Shown one piece after another: positions 1 through 10,773 of a DNA stretch of 64,000 nt (its first letter is position 1; each line of letters begins with the position of its first letter). The DNA lies in NCBI GenBank assembly GCA_022605425.2, contig JAKIMF020000001.1, positions 2,172,501 through 2,236,500 on the forward strand, in the 5' to 3' direction. This DNA is from Hamiltosporidium tvaerminnensis (lineage: Eukaryota; Microsporidia; Dubosqiidae). A model generated the notes under the pieces. It was given only the letters and a program-made list of their open reading frames with translations. It was not told the origin of the DNA and did not search any database. A program made the position numbers and the translations under genes.

Positions 1-108
1 ATTGGGTATTTCTGAATTTGAAGAGTCAAATAAAATATTTTTTTTATAGTTTCCTTCGGATTCTAAAAACTCGATAGAATTCGGTTCAACATTATTTATT
101 AGAAGCAT
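1..108 (-). CDS. N-terminus of an unidentified protein, cut by the window edge
   Basis: An ATG at 108-106 on the minus strand opens a frame that stays open for all 36 codons to the window edge. The peptide is acidic and Asn/Ser-rich (it contains EPNSIEFLESEG) and matches no family I recognise. The start is supported by a CCC motif three to five nt upstream (sense strand TACCCTAAAATG), the same arrangement seen before most assigned genes here. Codon use is AT-rich like the neighbours. Only the start is visible, so no function is proposed. Confidence 0.6.
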   Translation of the reverse strand, partial: MLLINNVEPNSIEFLESEGNYKKNILFDSSNSEIPN

Positions 109-112
109 TTTA

Positions 113-115
113 GGG
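113..115 (-). promoter_or_regulatory. CCC start-proximal motif of the edge gene
   Basis: The sense strand reads TTTACCCTAAAATG. Such CCC- or GGG-like motifs directly before the ATG are known in microsporidia and go with very short 5' UTRs. Confidence 0.5.
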
Positions 116-120
116 TAAAA

Positions 121-1200
121 AAATCACATCTTTTTTAAAGAAATATTTGATAAAATCAAAAAATAAGTGAACTGTCAAAAACTGAAACGACTAAGGAATT
201 AAGAGAATATAAAAACGGAAGGTAAAACAGACCTTTAAATTGAATTTAATGAACAAATTTGAATACAGATCTATAAATGGATGGAAAACAAATCTATAAA
301 TGTATTTAAAACAAATATTTAAATCGAATGTAAAGAGCTATTCAAGAAACAGATCTATAAATAGATGCAAAACGGATATATAAATCGAATTGAACGAAAG
401 GTTTCAAGTAACAAATTTAAAAGTAAATACAAAGAAAAAAAATGTAAAAACATATTAAAGAAAAGTTTTAAATAAAAATTTAATTTATAAAAAAAATTGT
501 TTACATTCTAAGAACAATACTGACTCAATTAGTATGTATTTAAATAAAAGGAATTTATTTTCTATTCGTTTTCAGATTAAATAGTATTTTTAATTTATAA
601 ATTTCATATTCTTTTTATGAAAAAGATATAAATAGACACTTAACGGTTGCTAGATGTCATCAAAAAGAGTACAGAAAATGAAATAAAATATATTATATTG
701 AGGAAAGAATTATGAGCAAAAAATATATATGAAACTAAATACCAAGAAAATATCTTGAATGCCAAAAAAAATTAGTATTTGAATATGATAAATGTGGTAA
801 ATAAAAGGAAGATAAGAAATAAGATTTTAAATACAGTGATGAAGTTTATATGCTACTTTTATATTAACCGTTTACCTTATATATTATTAGTTTAATTAAA
901 ATAAATAGAGTTTTTAAAAAAAAAATATTTTTGAACTAAATATGAAAAATACCAATCTATTGGTGTTTAGAATAACGAATATGTCTTTTATATTGAGTTT
1001 TAATTTTTTACAGAAATATGTTTTTCTATTTAGAAAATATATTAAACTACTCTTCTTGCATTTTTGTTAGCAATATAAATTCAAATGTAAATATATAGAA
1101 ATTAAAAATATACTTTAACGTATGAATATTACCTTTGAAGAAAATTTAATAAACAATTTAAGGTATAAAAATGATAGAATAGATGGGAAGTAGATTGTTT
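121..1200. other. AT-rich intergenic stretch, no gene seen
   Basis: All frames are closed by frequent stops. Positions 230-430 hold loose repetitions of a word like ACAGATCTATAAATxGATG, probably a decayed short repeat. Nothing else is recognisable. Confidence 0.4.
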
Positions 1201-1202
1201 TT

Positions 1203-1560
1203 GAAATTTTATATCAGTAGAGAGACTAAAAACCATTTTTATTTGATCCAAGTTATATAATAGATAATAATTGAGTTTTTATGAAATTTTATATCAGTAG
1301 AGAGACTAATAACAATTTTTATTTGATCCAAGTTATATAATATATAATAATTGAGTTTTTATGAAATTTTATATCAGTAGAGAGACTAAAAACCATTTTT
1401 ATTTGATCTAAGTTATAAAATCGATAATAATTGAGTTTTTATGAAATTTTATATCAGAAGAGAGACTAAAAACCATTTTTATTTGATCCAAGTTATATAA
1501 TAGATAATAATTGAGTTTTTATGAAACTTTATATCAGAAGAGAGACTAAAAATAAAATTT
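1203..1560. repeat. 80-bp tandem repeat, about 4.4 copies
   Basis: The word GAAATTTTATATCAG (GAAACTTTATATCAG in the last copy) starts at 1203, 1283, 1363, 1443 and 1523, giving an exact 80-bp period. Units differ at only a few positions, so the array is fairly young. It ends about 20 bp before the stop codon of the DNA polymerase alpha subunit B gene, on that gene's 3' side, and may be part of its 3' UTR or act in transcript ending. It has no long open frame. Confidence 0.9.
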
Positions 1561-1578
1561 GGTTTAATAAAATTATAA

Positions 1579-2868
1579 TTAACTTTTATTTTTTAAATTT
1601 AAAAAGCTTATATCATATCTTTTTCCATTCGATTCCTTTGCACTTTTAAGTGAAATCTCGATATAATGTTTATTATCTGGTGTAGATTGAGATCCTATAT
1701 TACAAACTACAGTAGGTCCAATCTGCTTTTCAAATGTGATAAGTTTTGAACATTGAATTAAAAAATCTGGTGATACATCCATATCCAGATAATTATGTTT
1801 TTCGTAGCAAATAGGACTTTTTGAGGGGAAAACGGGTACAAAGGATTTTTGATAAATTAAATGGTGACAAATACGAGAAATTCTGTCATTGCAGAATAAC
1901 ATGTCTGAACATTTATCCGCTTTTTCATTTTCTTGATTACAAAACAATTCTTCGGAACTCAAAGATAAAAGAATATCTGATGTTGAAAGCCCAAATAGAA
2001 ATTCGTTTACATAAAAAAGTGAAGGATTTGAAAACATTAAAATTCTGTCATCAAATTTTTTATCATTTAAAAATGTAAATGAATGAGGAAAAATACCAAC
2101 AGTGAACACATCTTCCGGATGTGGAATTAATATAACTTTTAAATTCATACCTTTTCTAACATATTTTTCTATTCTAACCAAAATTTCATCCGTAAATATT
2201 TCTTGTGGTGAAGATTCGTATTTAGCAGTCATTTTTGAATCAACAAATGGCCCAAAAAGAATCAAAACATCATAAATTTTTTCTAAAATTAAATCCAAAG
2301 ATTCAAATTTTGTAGATTCATTCCAAAACGGACCGGAAAAACAACATACACTTATTGGTCCATTTTCATAATTTTTTGAATATAAATTTTCTTCATCTTC
2401 TACAGCAGAACTATATGAAATAGTAGGAATACAATGTATTTCCTCTGCTATAATTTCATTTCCGTTTGGATTTTTTCCAAAAATTACAATAATTTGACCT
2501 GGAAAGAAAGAATATTTTTTCAAATATTTAACGTTTAGTTTGACCAAAACATCATTACTATCATCAATGTTACTAACCACGTATAAAGAATCATTCGTTA
2601 ATTTTGTAGAGGTATGTATTAAAACCATCCCTATCGTATAAAAAGATATATGTGATTGGTGATTAATAGAATGAAATTCTGTTATATTTAAAACTTCTTT
2701 AAATGATTCTTTCATTTGGTTTAATCTATGTTTAACATAATTTTGTTTGTCAGAACTTTTTAAATAAAATAAATTTTCTTCTTTGTATATCTTTACTGGC
2801 CTGATTTCAATATTATTTCTAAATTTATTTTTCTTCAAAATATTAAACATTTTTTCGTCCATTTCCAT
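1579..2868 (-). CDS. POLA2: DNA polymerase alpha subunit B (POLA2/POL12 homologue)
   Basis: This is the non-catalytic B subunit of the DNA polymerase alpha-primase complex, which starts DNA synthesis at origins and on the lagging strand in the nucleus. The 429-residue product has an OB-fold-like region at about residues 80-150. A calcineurin-like, inactive phosphoesterase region follows with SVCCFSGPFW (172-182) and GPFVD (206-210). The family signature near the C-terminus is HHLIYQKSFVPVFPS (335-349), equivalent to the RHLLEQRSFYPLFPP-type block of fungal and animal subunits. The protein is shorter than the roughly 600-700 residues usual in fungi and animals, lacking most of the N-terminal region, as expected for microsporidia. 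The ATG at 2868 is preceded by a CCC motif 24 nt upstream. An 80-bp tandem array follows its 3' end. Confidence 0.9.
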   Translation of the reverse strand: MEMDEKMFNILKKNKFRNNIEIRPVKIYKEENLFYLKSSDKQNYVKHRLNQMKESFKEVLNITEFHSINHQSHISFYTIGMVLIHTSTKLTNDSLYVVSNIDDSNDVLVKLNVKYLKKYSFFPGQIIVIFGKNPNGNEIIAEEIHCIPTISYSSAVEDEENLYSKNYENGPISVCCFSGPFWNESTKFESLDLILEKIYDVLILFGPFVDSKMTAKYESSPQEIFTDEILVRIEKYVRKGMNLKVILIPHPEDVFTVGIFPHSFTFLNDKKFDDRILMFSNPSLFYVNEFLFGLSTSDILLSLSSEELFCNQENEKADKCSDMLFCNDRISRICHHLIYQKSFVPVFPSKSPICYEKHNYLDMDVSPDFLIQCSKLITFEKQIGPTVVCNIGSQSTPDNKHYIEISLKSAKESNGKRYDISFLNLKNKS

Positions 2869-2890
2869 ATAATCAAAGCTAATGGTTATA

Positions 2891-2897
2891 ATGGGTT
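2891..2897 (-). promoter_or_regulatory. CCC motif upstream of the POLA2 homologue
   Basis: The sense strand reads CGAACCCATT about 24 nt before the ATG. It fits the microsporidian CCC start-proximal signal. Confidence 0.45.
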
Positions 2898-3129
2898 CGT
2901 TAAGATTTAAAAGTTTTCAGTTAAAATTTTAAGAAATTTTTTCAATTTAGGATGAAATTTTAATTTAGAAAATTTTAGAATTAATTTTACAATAAAACGT
3001 GGCACATATTTTTTTAAGTGAATTTTTATTTTGCTTGAAAATCGACGTGGAAGATCACTTTTTTATAATATTTTTTTAAAAATTACAAGAATTATTAAAA
3101 TTAATTATTTGTTAGGAATAAAATGGAAA

Positions 3130-3255
3130 GAAAAGACCGCCCGACTTCTAAGAATAGAATACTGGTAGAATGTTGTGCTGGTAAAGCCCGGTGGGCGGCA
3201 TTACAGTGGGAGGCCAAGGCTCGTGCAGGACTGTAGCGCCGAGGATAAATAAAAA
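3130..3255 (+). repeat. SINE-like repeat, 5'-truncated copy (family D)
   Basis: This GC-rich block stands out sharply from AT-rich flanks. It contains GAAAAGACCGCCCG, then CCCGGTGGGCGGCATTACAG, then GGCTCGTGCAGGACTGTAG and GCCGAGGATAAATAAA. CCGCCC and GGGCGG can pair as a stem. The 3' half matches the SINE-like insertion at 50215-50448 read on its minus strand. It is non-coding. The 3' end resembles the tails of RTE-type non-LTR elements, but that link is from memory and uncertain. Confidence 0.65.
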
Positions 3256-3407
3256 AGGAAAAGGTTTGTATTTCCAAAGTTTGAATTATGAGAAAATATT
3301 ATATACAAGACAGAATATGAATTTTTGAATTCTTTAATTGGAAAAACATAGCAAATTACATGCCTGAATTACTTGGGTTCAAATGCTTTTGAGTTTTACT
3401 TATCTAT

Positions 3408-3470
3408 TTTTTCCGTTCCTCTTGTCGCTCTCGGTGTTAATGATGAACAAATTAACGCCAAAATTTTCTG
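3408..3470 (+). repeat. Possible fragment of repeat family C
   Basis: The stretch CCGTTCCTCTTGTCGCTCTC followed by GGTGTTAATGATGAACAAAT resembles the left end of the repeats at 20745 and 29270. Only about 60 bp are alike, so this is tentative. Confidence 0.35.
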
Positions 3471-3559
3471 TCCCTAACCAATGCCCTGGCATTTTCTAGG
3501 TCTATTCCTTTTTCAACGAAGGCCGGTTTCAATGAGTCAAACCATTTCAGCCTTGGTCT

Positions 3560-4179
3560 CTCTTTGGTTGTTTGAACTCGCATCTTGCATCATATGTTTA
3601 TTTAGAGATTCTTTCGTTTTTCATTCTGCTCATATGTTTAAACTAGCGCAATTTTTGTCTATCTAAATCCCCAATGATAATTTCGTTTGAAGGCACTGCC
3701 TGATCATCTGATTTCTGATTCTTTCTGTTCTATCTCACCCTAATATATGTCTCAAAATCACATTTCAGTAGATTGTATTCTGCTACATATGCTTAATGAG
3801 AGTGTCGATGATTCAAAGCCATGACATTTGAGTTTTAAGTTTATGAATTCAGAAATAAGCAGAAATGTTTTTTTATTAATTTTTACAACGAATTCATGTG
3901 TAGTATTACATAAAATGATTCTACAAATTATAATGTTATACTTATCTAATGTCAGCTTTTTTGGTTTTCTAGAGAGTTAATTCAATTATTACAAGAAAAA
4001 TTTAAAGATATAGAATGACAAACCTGTTTCAACATAACTTAAAATCATATTCAAAAGAATATATTGCATTTCTTCAAACAATTGTTAGGAAAAGGTATTC
4101 CGCTGACTGATATGTACAAGCATTTGTATCAACATATAACAGAATTTGAAAGATGTTTGCATGGTGTCGAGCTGGGAAG
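3560..4179. other. Intergenic stretch, no gene seen
   Basis: No open frame with protein-like composition and no match to the repeat families in the window. Confidence 0.3.
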
Positions 4180-5035
4180 TTAACATATGCTTTTGCGGAT
4201 ATTGGATTGTTTGGAAAAAAGTAAAAAAAAATAAAAAAACAGTTATTATAAAGATAAATGATACTATTAAAACCCATCTTGCTCTAATAAAAAGATTAAT
4301 ATAAGTTAAATATAGAATAGAAGGAAATCACGGCGAGGTTAAATTATCAAACAATTAAACAGAAAATATATGTCATAAAATGAAACACAAAAAATACATT
4401 CTTAATTTTAAAAAGCTAGAGATAAAAAGGTTGTTGATTATGAAACTTAACAATGGCTTAATAACGAGCAAACCAGGCGGCACGACGAAGTGATTTTCTA
4501 TTACACTTAGGAGTGAACATATTTTGGGGAGCAGAAAGAAGATATTAACTTTGAAATTCCGGAAAGTCAGTTTTATGTTTGTAAAATACAATGAAAAGCG
4601 GAAGACGTGACTATATAGACTACATTATGAATTTATTTGGTTTTTATGTCCATAAATTACAAATAAATATAACCTCAAGTTTTCAAAACAGATTAGATGA
4701 CGCATTTTCAAGAAATTATTGGAGTTTATTTTTCAGAAAAACGAGCGGAATCAGATTAAAAATCAATTTTGGAATTCGGAATAATAGATCAGATATGAAT
4801 TTTATTAGGGAAGAAATCAAATATTATGTATTCTTTTGGGGTGAAATTACATCAAAAGATTCATCTTAAATAGTTAAAACATTGAAATTAACGAAGTACG
4901 ATATCTGGCCAGTATGTTAGTTCTTATAATTAAGTTTAGTGTGGAAATAAATTTTATGTGATAACATAGGACGGTATTGTGACAAAATAATATAGTATGT
5001 ATCTTTACAACGACTAATAACTATGAATTTACATT
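4180..5035 (+). pseudogene. Heavily decayed copy of the R2/R4-like retrotransposon (3' part)
   Basis: Read on the plus strand, patches line up in order with the intact retrotransposon ORF. 4180-4300 matches the stretch encoding HMLLQLLDCLEKSK to THLALIK. 4480-4545 matches AVFCYIQDRNVFWGA. 4765-4800 matches KIRNNRPDI (ATTCGGAATAATAGATCAGATAT). 4868-4990 matches IVETEKLRKYDLL through VMTWDGIVTKY. Many indels and stops lie between the patches. This is one of the oldest copies in the window and encodes nothing. Confidence 0.75.
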
Positions 5036-5915
5036 AAACATTTCTTATAAAGCTTAAAAAAAAATTAAAACCGATTTTTTTGATAACAAAGAAAGTAGGC
5101 CAAATTTAAATGCTTATAAGACATTCTAAAATCAGCTGTTTGATTTCACTCGAGAAACAGAGAGAAATATAGCTTTTATGCTTCTTAAAATAAAATCAAT
5201 GACGAAGAAGATAGTAAAACAAATAAAAAGCAGAAAACAGAACACATAATTTTAAATATAGCAAATGCAGACAAATATATGATAATAAATTTGAAAAGAG
5301 GTTGGTTTTAAATTAAACATATAGGGATAAAATTTATAGAGTATTCCTTGAAGAAAAGATAAAACAATACTTGCCTAAGTATTTAGCCAAATTCTAGATT
5401 TTCCTATTTTAAATACTAGTGTAATTATGGTTGTACTAAACCTGTTCAAATCACTGAGATTGATTTTCTAAAAAGTACATCTGAAATAAAAAAAAATTAA
5501 ACGAATAGGGAATAAATTATTATCTAAATAAACTATCAGAATTTTTGAATTATATATTTATTAAATGCTAAATATGTTTGTATAAAAGTCTTTTTTAAGT
5601 TTTGTGCTCATTTTTTTATTAATCTGGTTCACAATTGAATCTGTCATTTTATATTATAATTTACTGAATATGTTTTATTCGAACTTATTTCAAAATATAA
5701 GACTTTTTGAGTAATCTAAATGATTGTTCTGGTTAAAAAATTTCAGAAAATTGTTCTAAAAATTGCAACCAATCTAAATCACTAGTTTTTTCGGTTATTT
5801 GTATATATATTCAAATTAAATTTTTGTATAATAAAAAATAAATTTCTAAAATTTACATGAACGATTAAAATTTTTAATCTATGCTTTCATTCGCCTAATT
5901 TTTTCGGAAAAAAAC
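5036..5915. other. AT-rich intergenic stretch, no gene seen
   Basis: No feature beyond AT-rich simple sequence. No ATG-initiated frame joins the downstream LRR-like pseudogene from here. Confidence 0.3.
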
Positions 5916-8111
5916 TTGATCTTTCACGTCATTTACGAAGATACAAATTTTATATGTTCTGACGAATTAATGAATTTACAAGAAATTTATGAAAAAAATG
6001 ATGTAATAATGAAATTTACAAGGGAAAATAAAAAACATTCCGAAGAAAAGAGTTTCGAACTCCATGTTTTTCTTTTTACAACAATAAACATTCATCTAGA
6101 ATTTAAATACGATATAAAAGAAAATTATAAAAAGAATAATGAATTTGTAACAATATTAAAAAACATCGATATAAAACATATTATCAATTTCTGTTGTTTC
6201 CTAAAAACATATTATATACCAACGAATAACATAAAATGTATTGATTTTATTGTGTATATATATATTTTTGAAAAAATGAATCTCAAGTTGAACATACCTT
6301 TATCAAATTTAATAAAGAGTCTTTTGATTTCCTTCATATCATATCCCGGTCAAAATAATATAAAAGAATTTCCTGGATCAAGTTCGTACTTTAAAAAGTA
6401 CACAATTTCCAAATCTTTTTTCGTATTCATTTTTAATATTTTTGAAAAGATCTATTTTGTATCGCAAAAATCATTAAAAATTTTAATATTCCAAGATGAA
6501 TATTACAGTAACGTGTATGAATATGAAATTTTGTCTTGCGAAATATTAGAAAATTCTTTTGTTGTTTCACAAAGTCTTGTTGAAGGTATCAACTATTTAA
6601 TTTTAAAAGATGAAAATTTTAAATATATCTTTACAATTTTTTTTTCTATTTATGATTTTGATACGTTGCTTATATATGATGTTAATGTTCTTGCTTTAGA
6701 ATCCATAGCTTTTATATTTTCTATTCTACAAAGAGACATTAGAAATGTAATTTTTTATCATATATGCTTTAAAAATGAATTAATTACATTTTTAAATACC
6801 TGTGATTTTTTTGACTTAAAAGATACAATATGTTTTTTGAATTAACAGCTCGATATAAATGTAGAATATATTTCCTTAAATCTCACTAGTGTTAGGAATA
6901 TTTTATTTTTCAAGAACCATGGATTGCAACCGGTAGTGTTAAATGAGAGTATAAATCCAAAACTTTCAAATTTTATTAAACAATATTTTAGATTAATCTC
7001 AAACCACCATATTAATTTAACTAACATTAAAATTTTAATGTCTGGATTTTGTTTTCCTAGTCCGGAAGGTAGTGAGAACATGTTTAGATGTTTAATAAGT
7101 AATATAAAACACCAAGGGATAAAATACTATTGTTTTTTACGTTTAAAATCTAGTATTATAAATGTTGATGGGATCGTTGAAAATTTTGAGAACATATTGT
7201 ATCAAAAATGGAGTCTACTAGAGACAGAAATTAAAAGTTTTAATTTTAATGATCGATTATTGAAATTGAATATTCATGAAATCCAGTTGAAAAATATTGC
7301 ATTGAATACAAAAGATTTAAACAAATTATTTATTCTTGATAATTTAAAAAAAATCTTTTTTATTGATTCTACACTTATCGATGCAAGTAAAATATATATT
7401 GACAAAAATAAATCCATCAAGACGGTTAAATTTATTACGAAGTCTTTCAAAATCAATACAATGTTATTAGAATTTCTTAAAAGTTTACAAAATCTTGATA
7501 AATTGTCCATATATACAGACAGAATTATATCCGATAGAATAGAAAATTATACTACATCAAAAAACTTCATATTCCTTAAACACTTTAAGATATATTCTAA
7601 AACACTACCAAAATGTTCAAACTCCTTTTTTTCAATGTTGCGAATTTCCCACATAGTTTCAATTCAGACAAAATCAGAAATGACAATATTTTCAAGTATT
7701 TTTAAAAATTACTGCGCCTTTAAGTTAATTGAAATACAACTTTTGAAAATATTAATAACCCAAACCGAACAAAAACTTCTACAAAATAGCCGACAACTTA
7801 TGATTCTTGATATTTCTGAATGTACTTTTAAGAACATTAGTTTCAGCGAATTATTTAATTTACAAGACAGTTATGATATTCAATCTTTAGTTTTAAAAGA
7901 AATTTGACTGACAAAAAAAGACTTTGAATTCATTATAAAGTTAAAAAGATTAGAGACTTTAAAGCTGTTGGATTGCAGTTACGATTATGAATGTATGTGT
8001 TATTTGCAATATAAATATTTTGTGCAAATTGAAAATGTCTATATAGAAGTTTCTCAAAATAGTTTTAATCAAGAATTTGAACAACAATTAATGGAAATCT
8101 TTCCCATTTAA
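5916..8111 (+). pseudogene. Leucine-rich-repeat-like microsporidian family protein, interrupted by two in-frame stops
   Basis: One reading frame runs from about 5850 to 8111 and is broken only by TAA at 6843-6845 and TGA at 7905-7907. The codons around each stop continue in the same frame with the same composition: after the first stop QLDINVEYISLNL, after the second LTKKDFEFIIKLKRLETLKLL. There are no frameshifts. The roughly 730-codon product is rich in Ile, Leu, Phe, Asn and Lys, with irregular leucine-rich units such as NLDKLSIYTDRI, LIEIQLLKILI and LMILDISECTFKNISF. It resembles the large, fast-evolving LRR-like families of several microsporidia. No ATG lies in frame before 5970 (the MNLQEIYEK start), and no CCC motif is close. 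A young pseudogene is most likely; programmed readthrough or sequence error are alternatives. Confidence 0.7.
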
Positions 8112-8714
8112 ATAGACTTCTGCCTTTATTTTTAGCTATTAAAATTTTACTTGACATCAATGTATATTATTATAATCAAATTTACACTTTCATATTTATT
8201 CTTTGAATTATATTTTTTATTAATTACATTACTCTGTAAAAAAACGAATTATTATAATACTGATGAAATTATTGTTTGCCTGTTTTATTTAAACCCATCT
8301 TATTGCCCGCTGCTTTATTTACATTCTCTCATATTCCCTCAAATTTTAACTTTTTTTCCGAATAATTGACAGTGCTTGTAGTATAGAAAATCAAATAATA
8401 ATATTTTTCTCAAGTCATACTTAAATTTTAAGCCTTATAATATTTTGAATAGAAATTATGTTGCATATATCTATTTTTTTTCTATTATAATATTCGGTAA
8501 AAAAAATTTTCTACCTCTCATCTGTATTTGATCTTGAATTATATTTCTTCGTATAGAAAAATCGTTTCAACCTTCTTTTTGTCTACTATCAACTGTATAT
8601 GTGCATCTAGTCTACTGGTATATAGTCCTTCTTATACAAGCCATATTTTATGTTATAATTTATATTTGAACTAGACAATTTTTATTATTTAAATATACCA
8701 CATCTTTTTAAAAA
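8112..8714. other. AT-rich intergenic stretch, no gene seen
   Basis: The frame around 8151-8369 begins without ATG and encodes a Phe/Leu/Tyr-rich string typical of pyrimidine-rich DNA. I do not accept it as a gene. Confidence 0.3.
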
Positions 8715-9400
8715 AGTGGCATAAGTTATTCTTGGCTCTTATGACATTAACACTGTTCTAGGCTTATCACAAATAACTACTCCCAAATACTCCATCGGTA
8801 CTCTCTAATATACTTAAAACACACAGCCTTCTATCTAAAAGGTGTTTTAAATTAAATTAAAGAGCAAGACAGTTGTTCAGAATTCGTTAATATCTGTTGC
8901 ATGGAGATGATCAAAGCCCGAAATCCAATTTTGCATCCCTCAAGACTATGCAGCGTTCCCACTTATTCCACACATACATAACCTGATAAATTTCCAGCTA
9001 AGATATGTCTCGGCGACTTCATGGATTCCAACATGATAATAAATGTCATACCAACCGGTAAAATCTGCTATTTAGCTTTTCCGGCTTTAAAGATTTTTAT
9101 TTTTATATCTCGCAGACGCTAAATCTTCTATCCCGAGTGATAAACGCTCGATTATATGCTTTTACATGGATTACCTACAAGTTCAGCTGCTGTATCCAAT
9201 CTAGTTACATAAAAAACTACAAAATATATCTATAGAGCAATTTTCGCCCTTTCATAGACATTTTCCTCCTCATAGAAGCACCCCTGGAGCAACCTCAAAA
9301 GTAGTGTGGTTTTATTTTCACAAAAATCTAAACAATGATTCCATACTTCATCTATTCATGCTAAGTAGAAAGTTTTTATTATGGTTTTCGAAACTCCACC
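8715..9400 (+). repeat. Dispersed repeat family B, copy 1
   Basis: Begins near TTATGACATTAACACTGTTC and holds, in order, AATACTCCATCGGTAC, ATCTGTTGCATGGAGATGAT, CATTCCCACTT-like words (here GTTCCCACTTATTCC), AACCGGTAAAATCTGC, AGACGCTAAATCTTC, CCCGAGTGATAAACGC and a TTTTACATGG box. The same words in the same order and spacing occur at 22565, 18205, 27325 and, reversed, 29690. No copy has a usable open frame, so this looks like a non-autonomous element or the decayed end of a larger one. Confidence 0.75.
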
Positions 9401-9984
9401 ATACGTTAGACAATATAGTTATTTGTTTATAACTTACTATGTGTTATTATGGCTTATCAAGGATTAGTCTCATTCAAAATCAACATCTACCTTTCAAGAT
9501 CCTCTTGTTTCTATTAGTCCATATCAAGATTGTAGAAATATTTTTTTACATTATCTAGGCATATGATTACGGTGATCCTAAAGTCTTAGATCACCTGGTT
9601 CGCATATTTACAACTGTTTAAATTTTTGTTTTCTAGCATACGCACATGATGGCCCAGCCATGGGATCTGATTCTTTTGTTTTTTCTGACAAACTCTGTGA
9701 TGTGATATAAATTTTTGAGCCCGAAATTGTTAAAAATTTTTCACTCTCCTCTTTAGTTTCATGTTAATCCGTATATTCTCGGTATGATATTTAGTTCCCA
9801 TAGACCTAGTATAGCTTCATTAAGTCTAGTCAGTATCGATGTTACAAGCCGTACATATAATAGGTCCAGGAATAGTTCTATATATCATCTTCTTTATATA
9901 ATTTTTTATATCGTCAAACTATTTTTTCATTTAATATAAATCTGTTTTGCTAACATTTTTATTTCTTTAAAATGCTTTAATCAC

Positions 9985-10680
9985 CATTTTAACCACTTTA
10001 TTGTCTCTTTCTAAATCCAATGTTTCATTTAAGTTAAATTCCAGTCTCCCTATCGTTGTTAAGTGATTTAAAATATGGCGGAAATATTTTTAGTATTCGG
10101 TTATTTGAAAATATATTCCTCATTCCTCACTTAACTTGTTTCAAGGTGGGTTTTAATCGTTTATGCACCTCCCTTAAAAACGCCTTATCCCAGCTCTCTT
10201 CAGCATTTGGTTCACACTACAATCCTTTTTTATCGATCAGAAAACGGTTTAGACAGTCTTGTCGGGCACTATCGACTAAATCTATAGCATTACATTCATG
10301 AGTATTTATTGTCTTTTAAGATGCATCATATAGTATTTTGTCACAATATCGTTATTGGTTATCCCATAAGAAATTATTTCCGCACTAAATTTATTTATAA
10401 GACCTAAATTGTTATTTAACATGTTATATTTCCTAAGTTTCCCCATTTCAACCATTAAGAATTTAATTGGGATGTGTTTATTCTTACTTCCATGAGGTAT
10501 ATTCTATCCTGCCTCTTGGCTCAAATAAATATATCTGATCTATTATTCCGAATTTTTACATCAGTTTTTATTGTGGTATCCACTCTAATCTCTCTATACT
10601 CCTTATTAAGAATTTGATTACTTTAGTGGCTCCTAATTCGTTTTGAAGACTTAAATTTATATCTATTTAGTAAGAGTACA
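9985..10680 (-). pseudogene. Decayed 3' fragment of the R2/R4-like retrotransposon, in the intact copy's orientation
   Basis: On the minus strand this matches the last 700 bp or so of the intact element. Recognisable pieces are the KVVKE/NNINEE tail near 9990-10035, the CCCAGCTCTCTTCAGCATTT block at 10191, TATTTTGTCACAATATCG at 10333, TTAAGAATTTG at 10603 and CGTTTTGAAGACTTAAATTT at 10640. Stops and indels are frequent. It begins (5' end on the minus strand) near TACTAAATAG at 10660-10680, almost the same point at which the 43.5-kb and 49.8-kb fragments begin. The intact copy lies 80 bp further on. Confidence 0.8.
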
Positions 10681-10760
10681 TATTATATTTACAATCCAAA
10701 AACATATTAATGCAAAATTTGTGCATCGATTTAAAAAAGTTTTATTTTTCATTTTGTTTA

Positions 10761-10773
10761 ATCCGTGGCTATA
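10761..10773. repeat. Target-site duplication, copy at the 3' end of the intact retrotransposon
   Basis: ATCCGTGGCTATA is repeated exactly at 14585-14597, on the other side of the element. The GC-rich core is very unlikely to recur by chance in this AT-rich DNA. Confidence 0.85.

Noticed and set aside
1203-1560. CRISPR-like array
   Set aside because: The units are contiguous 80-bp direct repeats without unique spacers, and the organism is eukaryotic.
5916-8111. Genetic-code change (TAA and TGA read as sense)
   Set aside because: All housekeeping genes in the window end normally at such stops and contain none inside. The retroelement relics show the same kind of nonsense change, so decay explains the two stops.
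8151-8369. 72-codon plus-strand frame after the LRR-like pseudogene
   Set aside because: Starts without ATG, very hydrophobic and T-rich, and no family resemblance.
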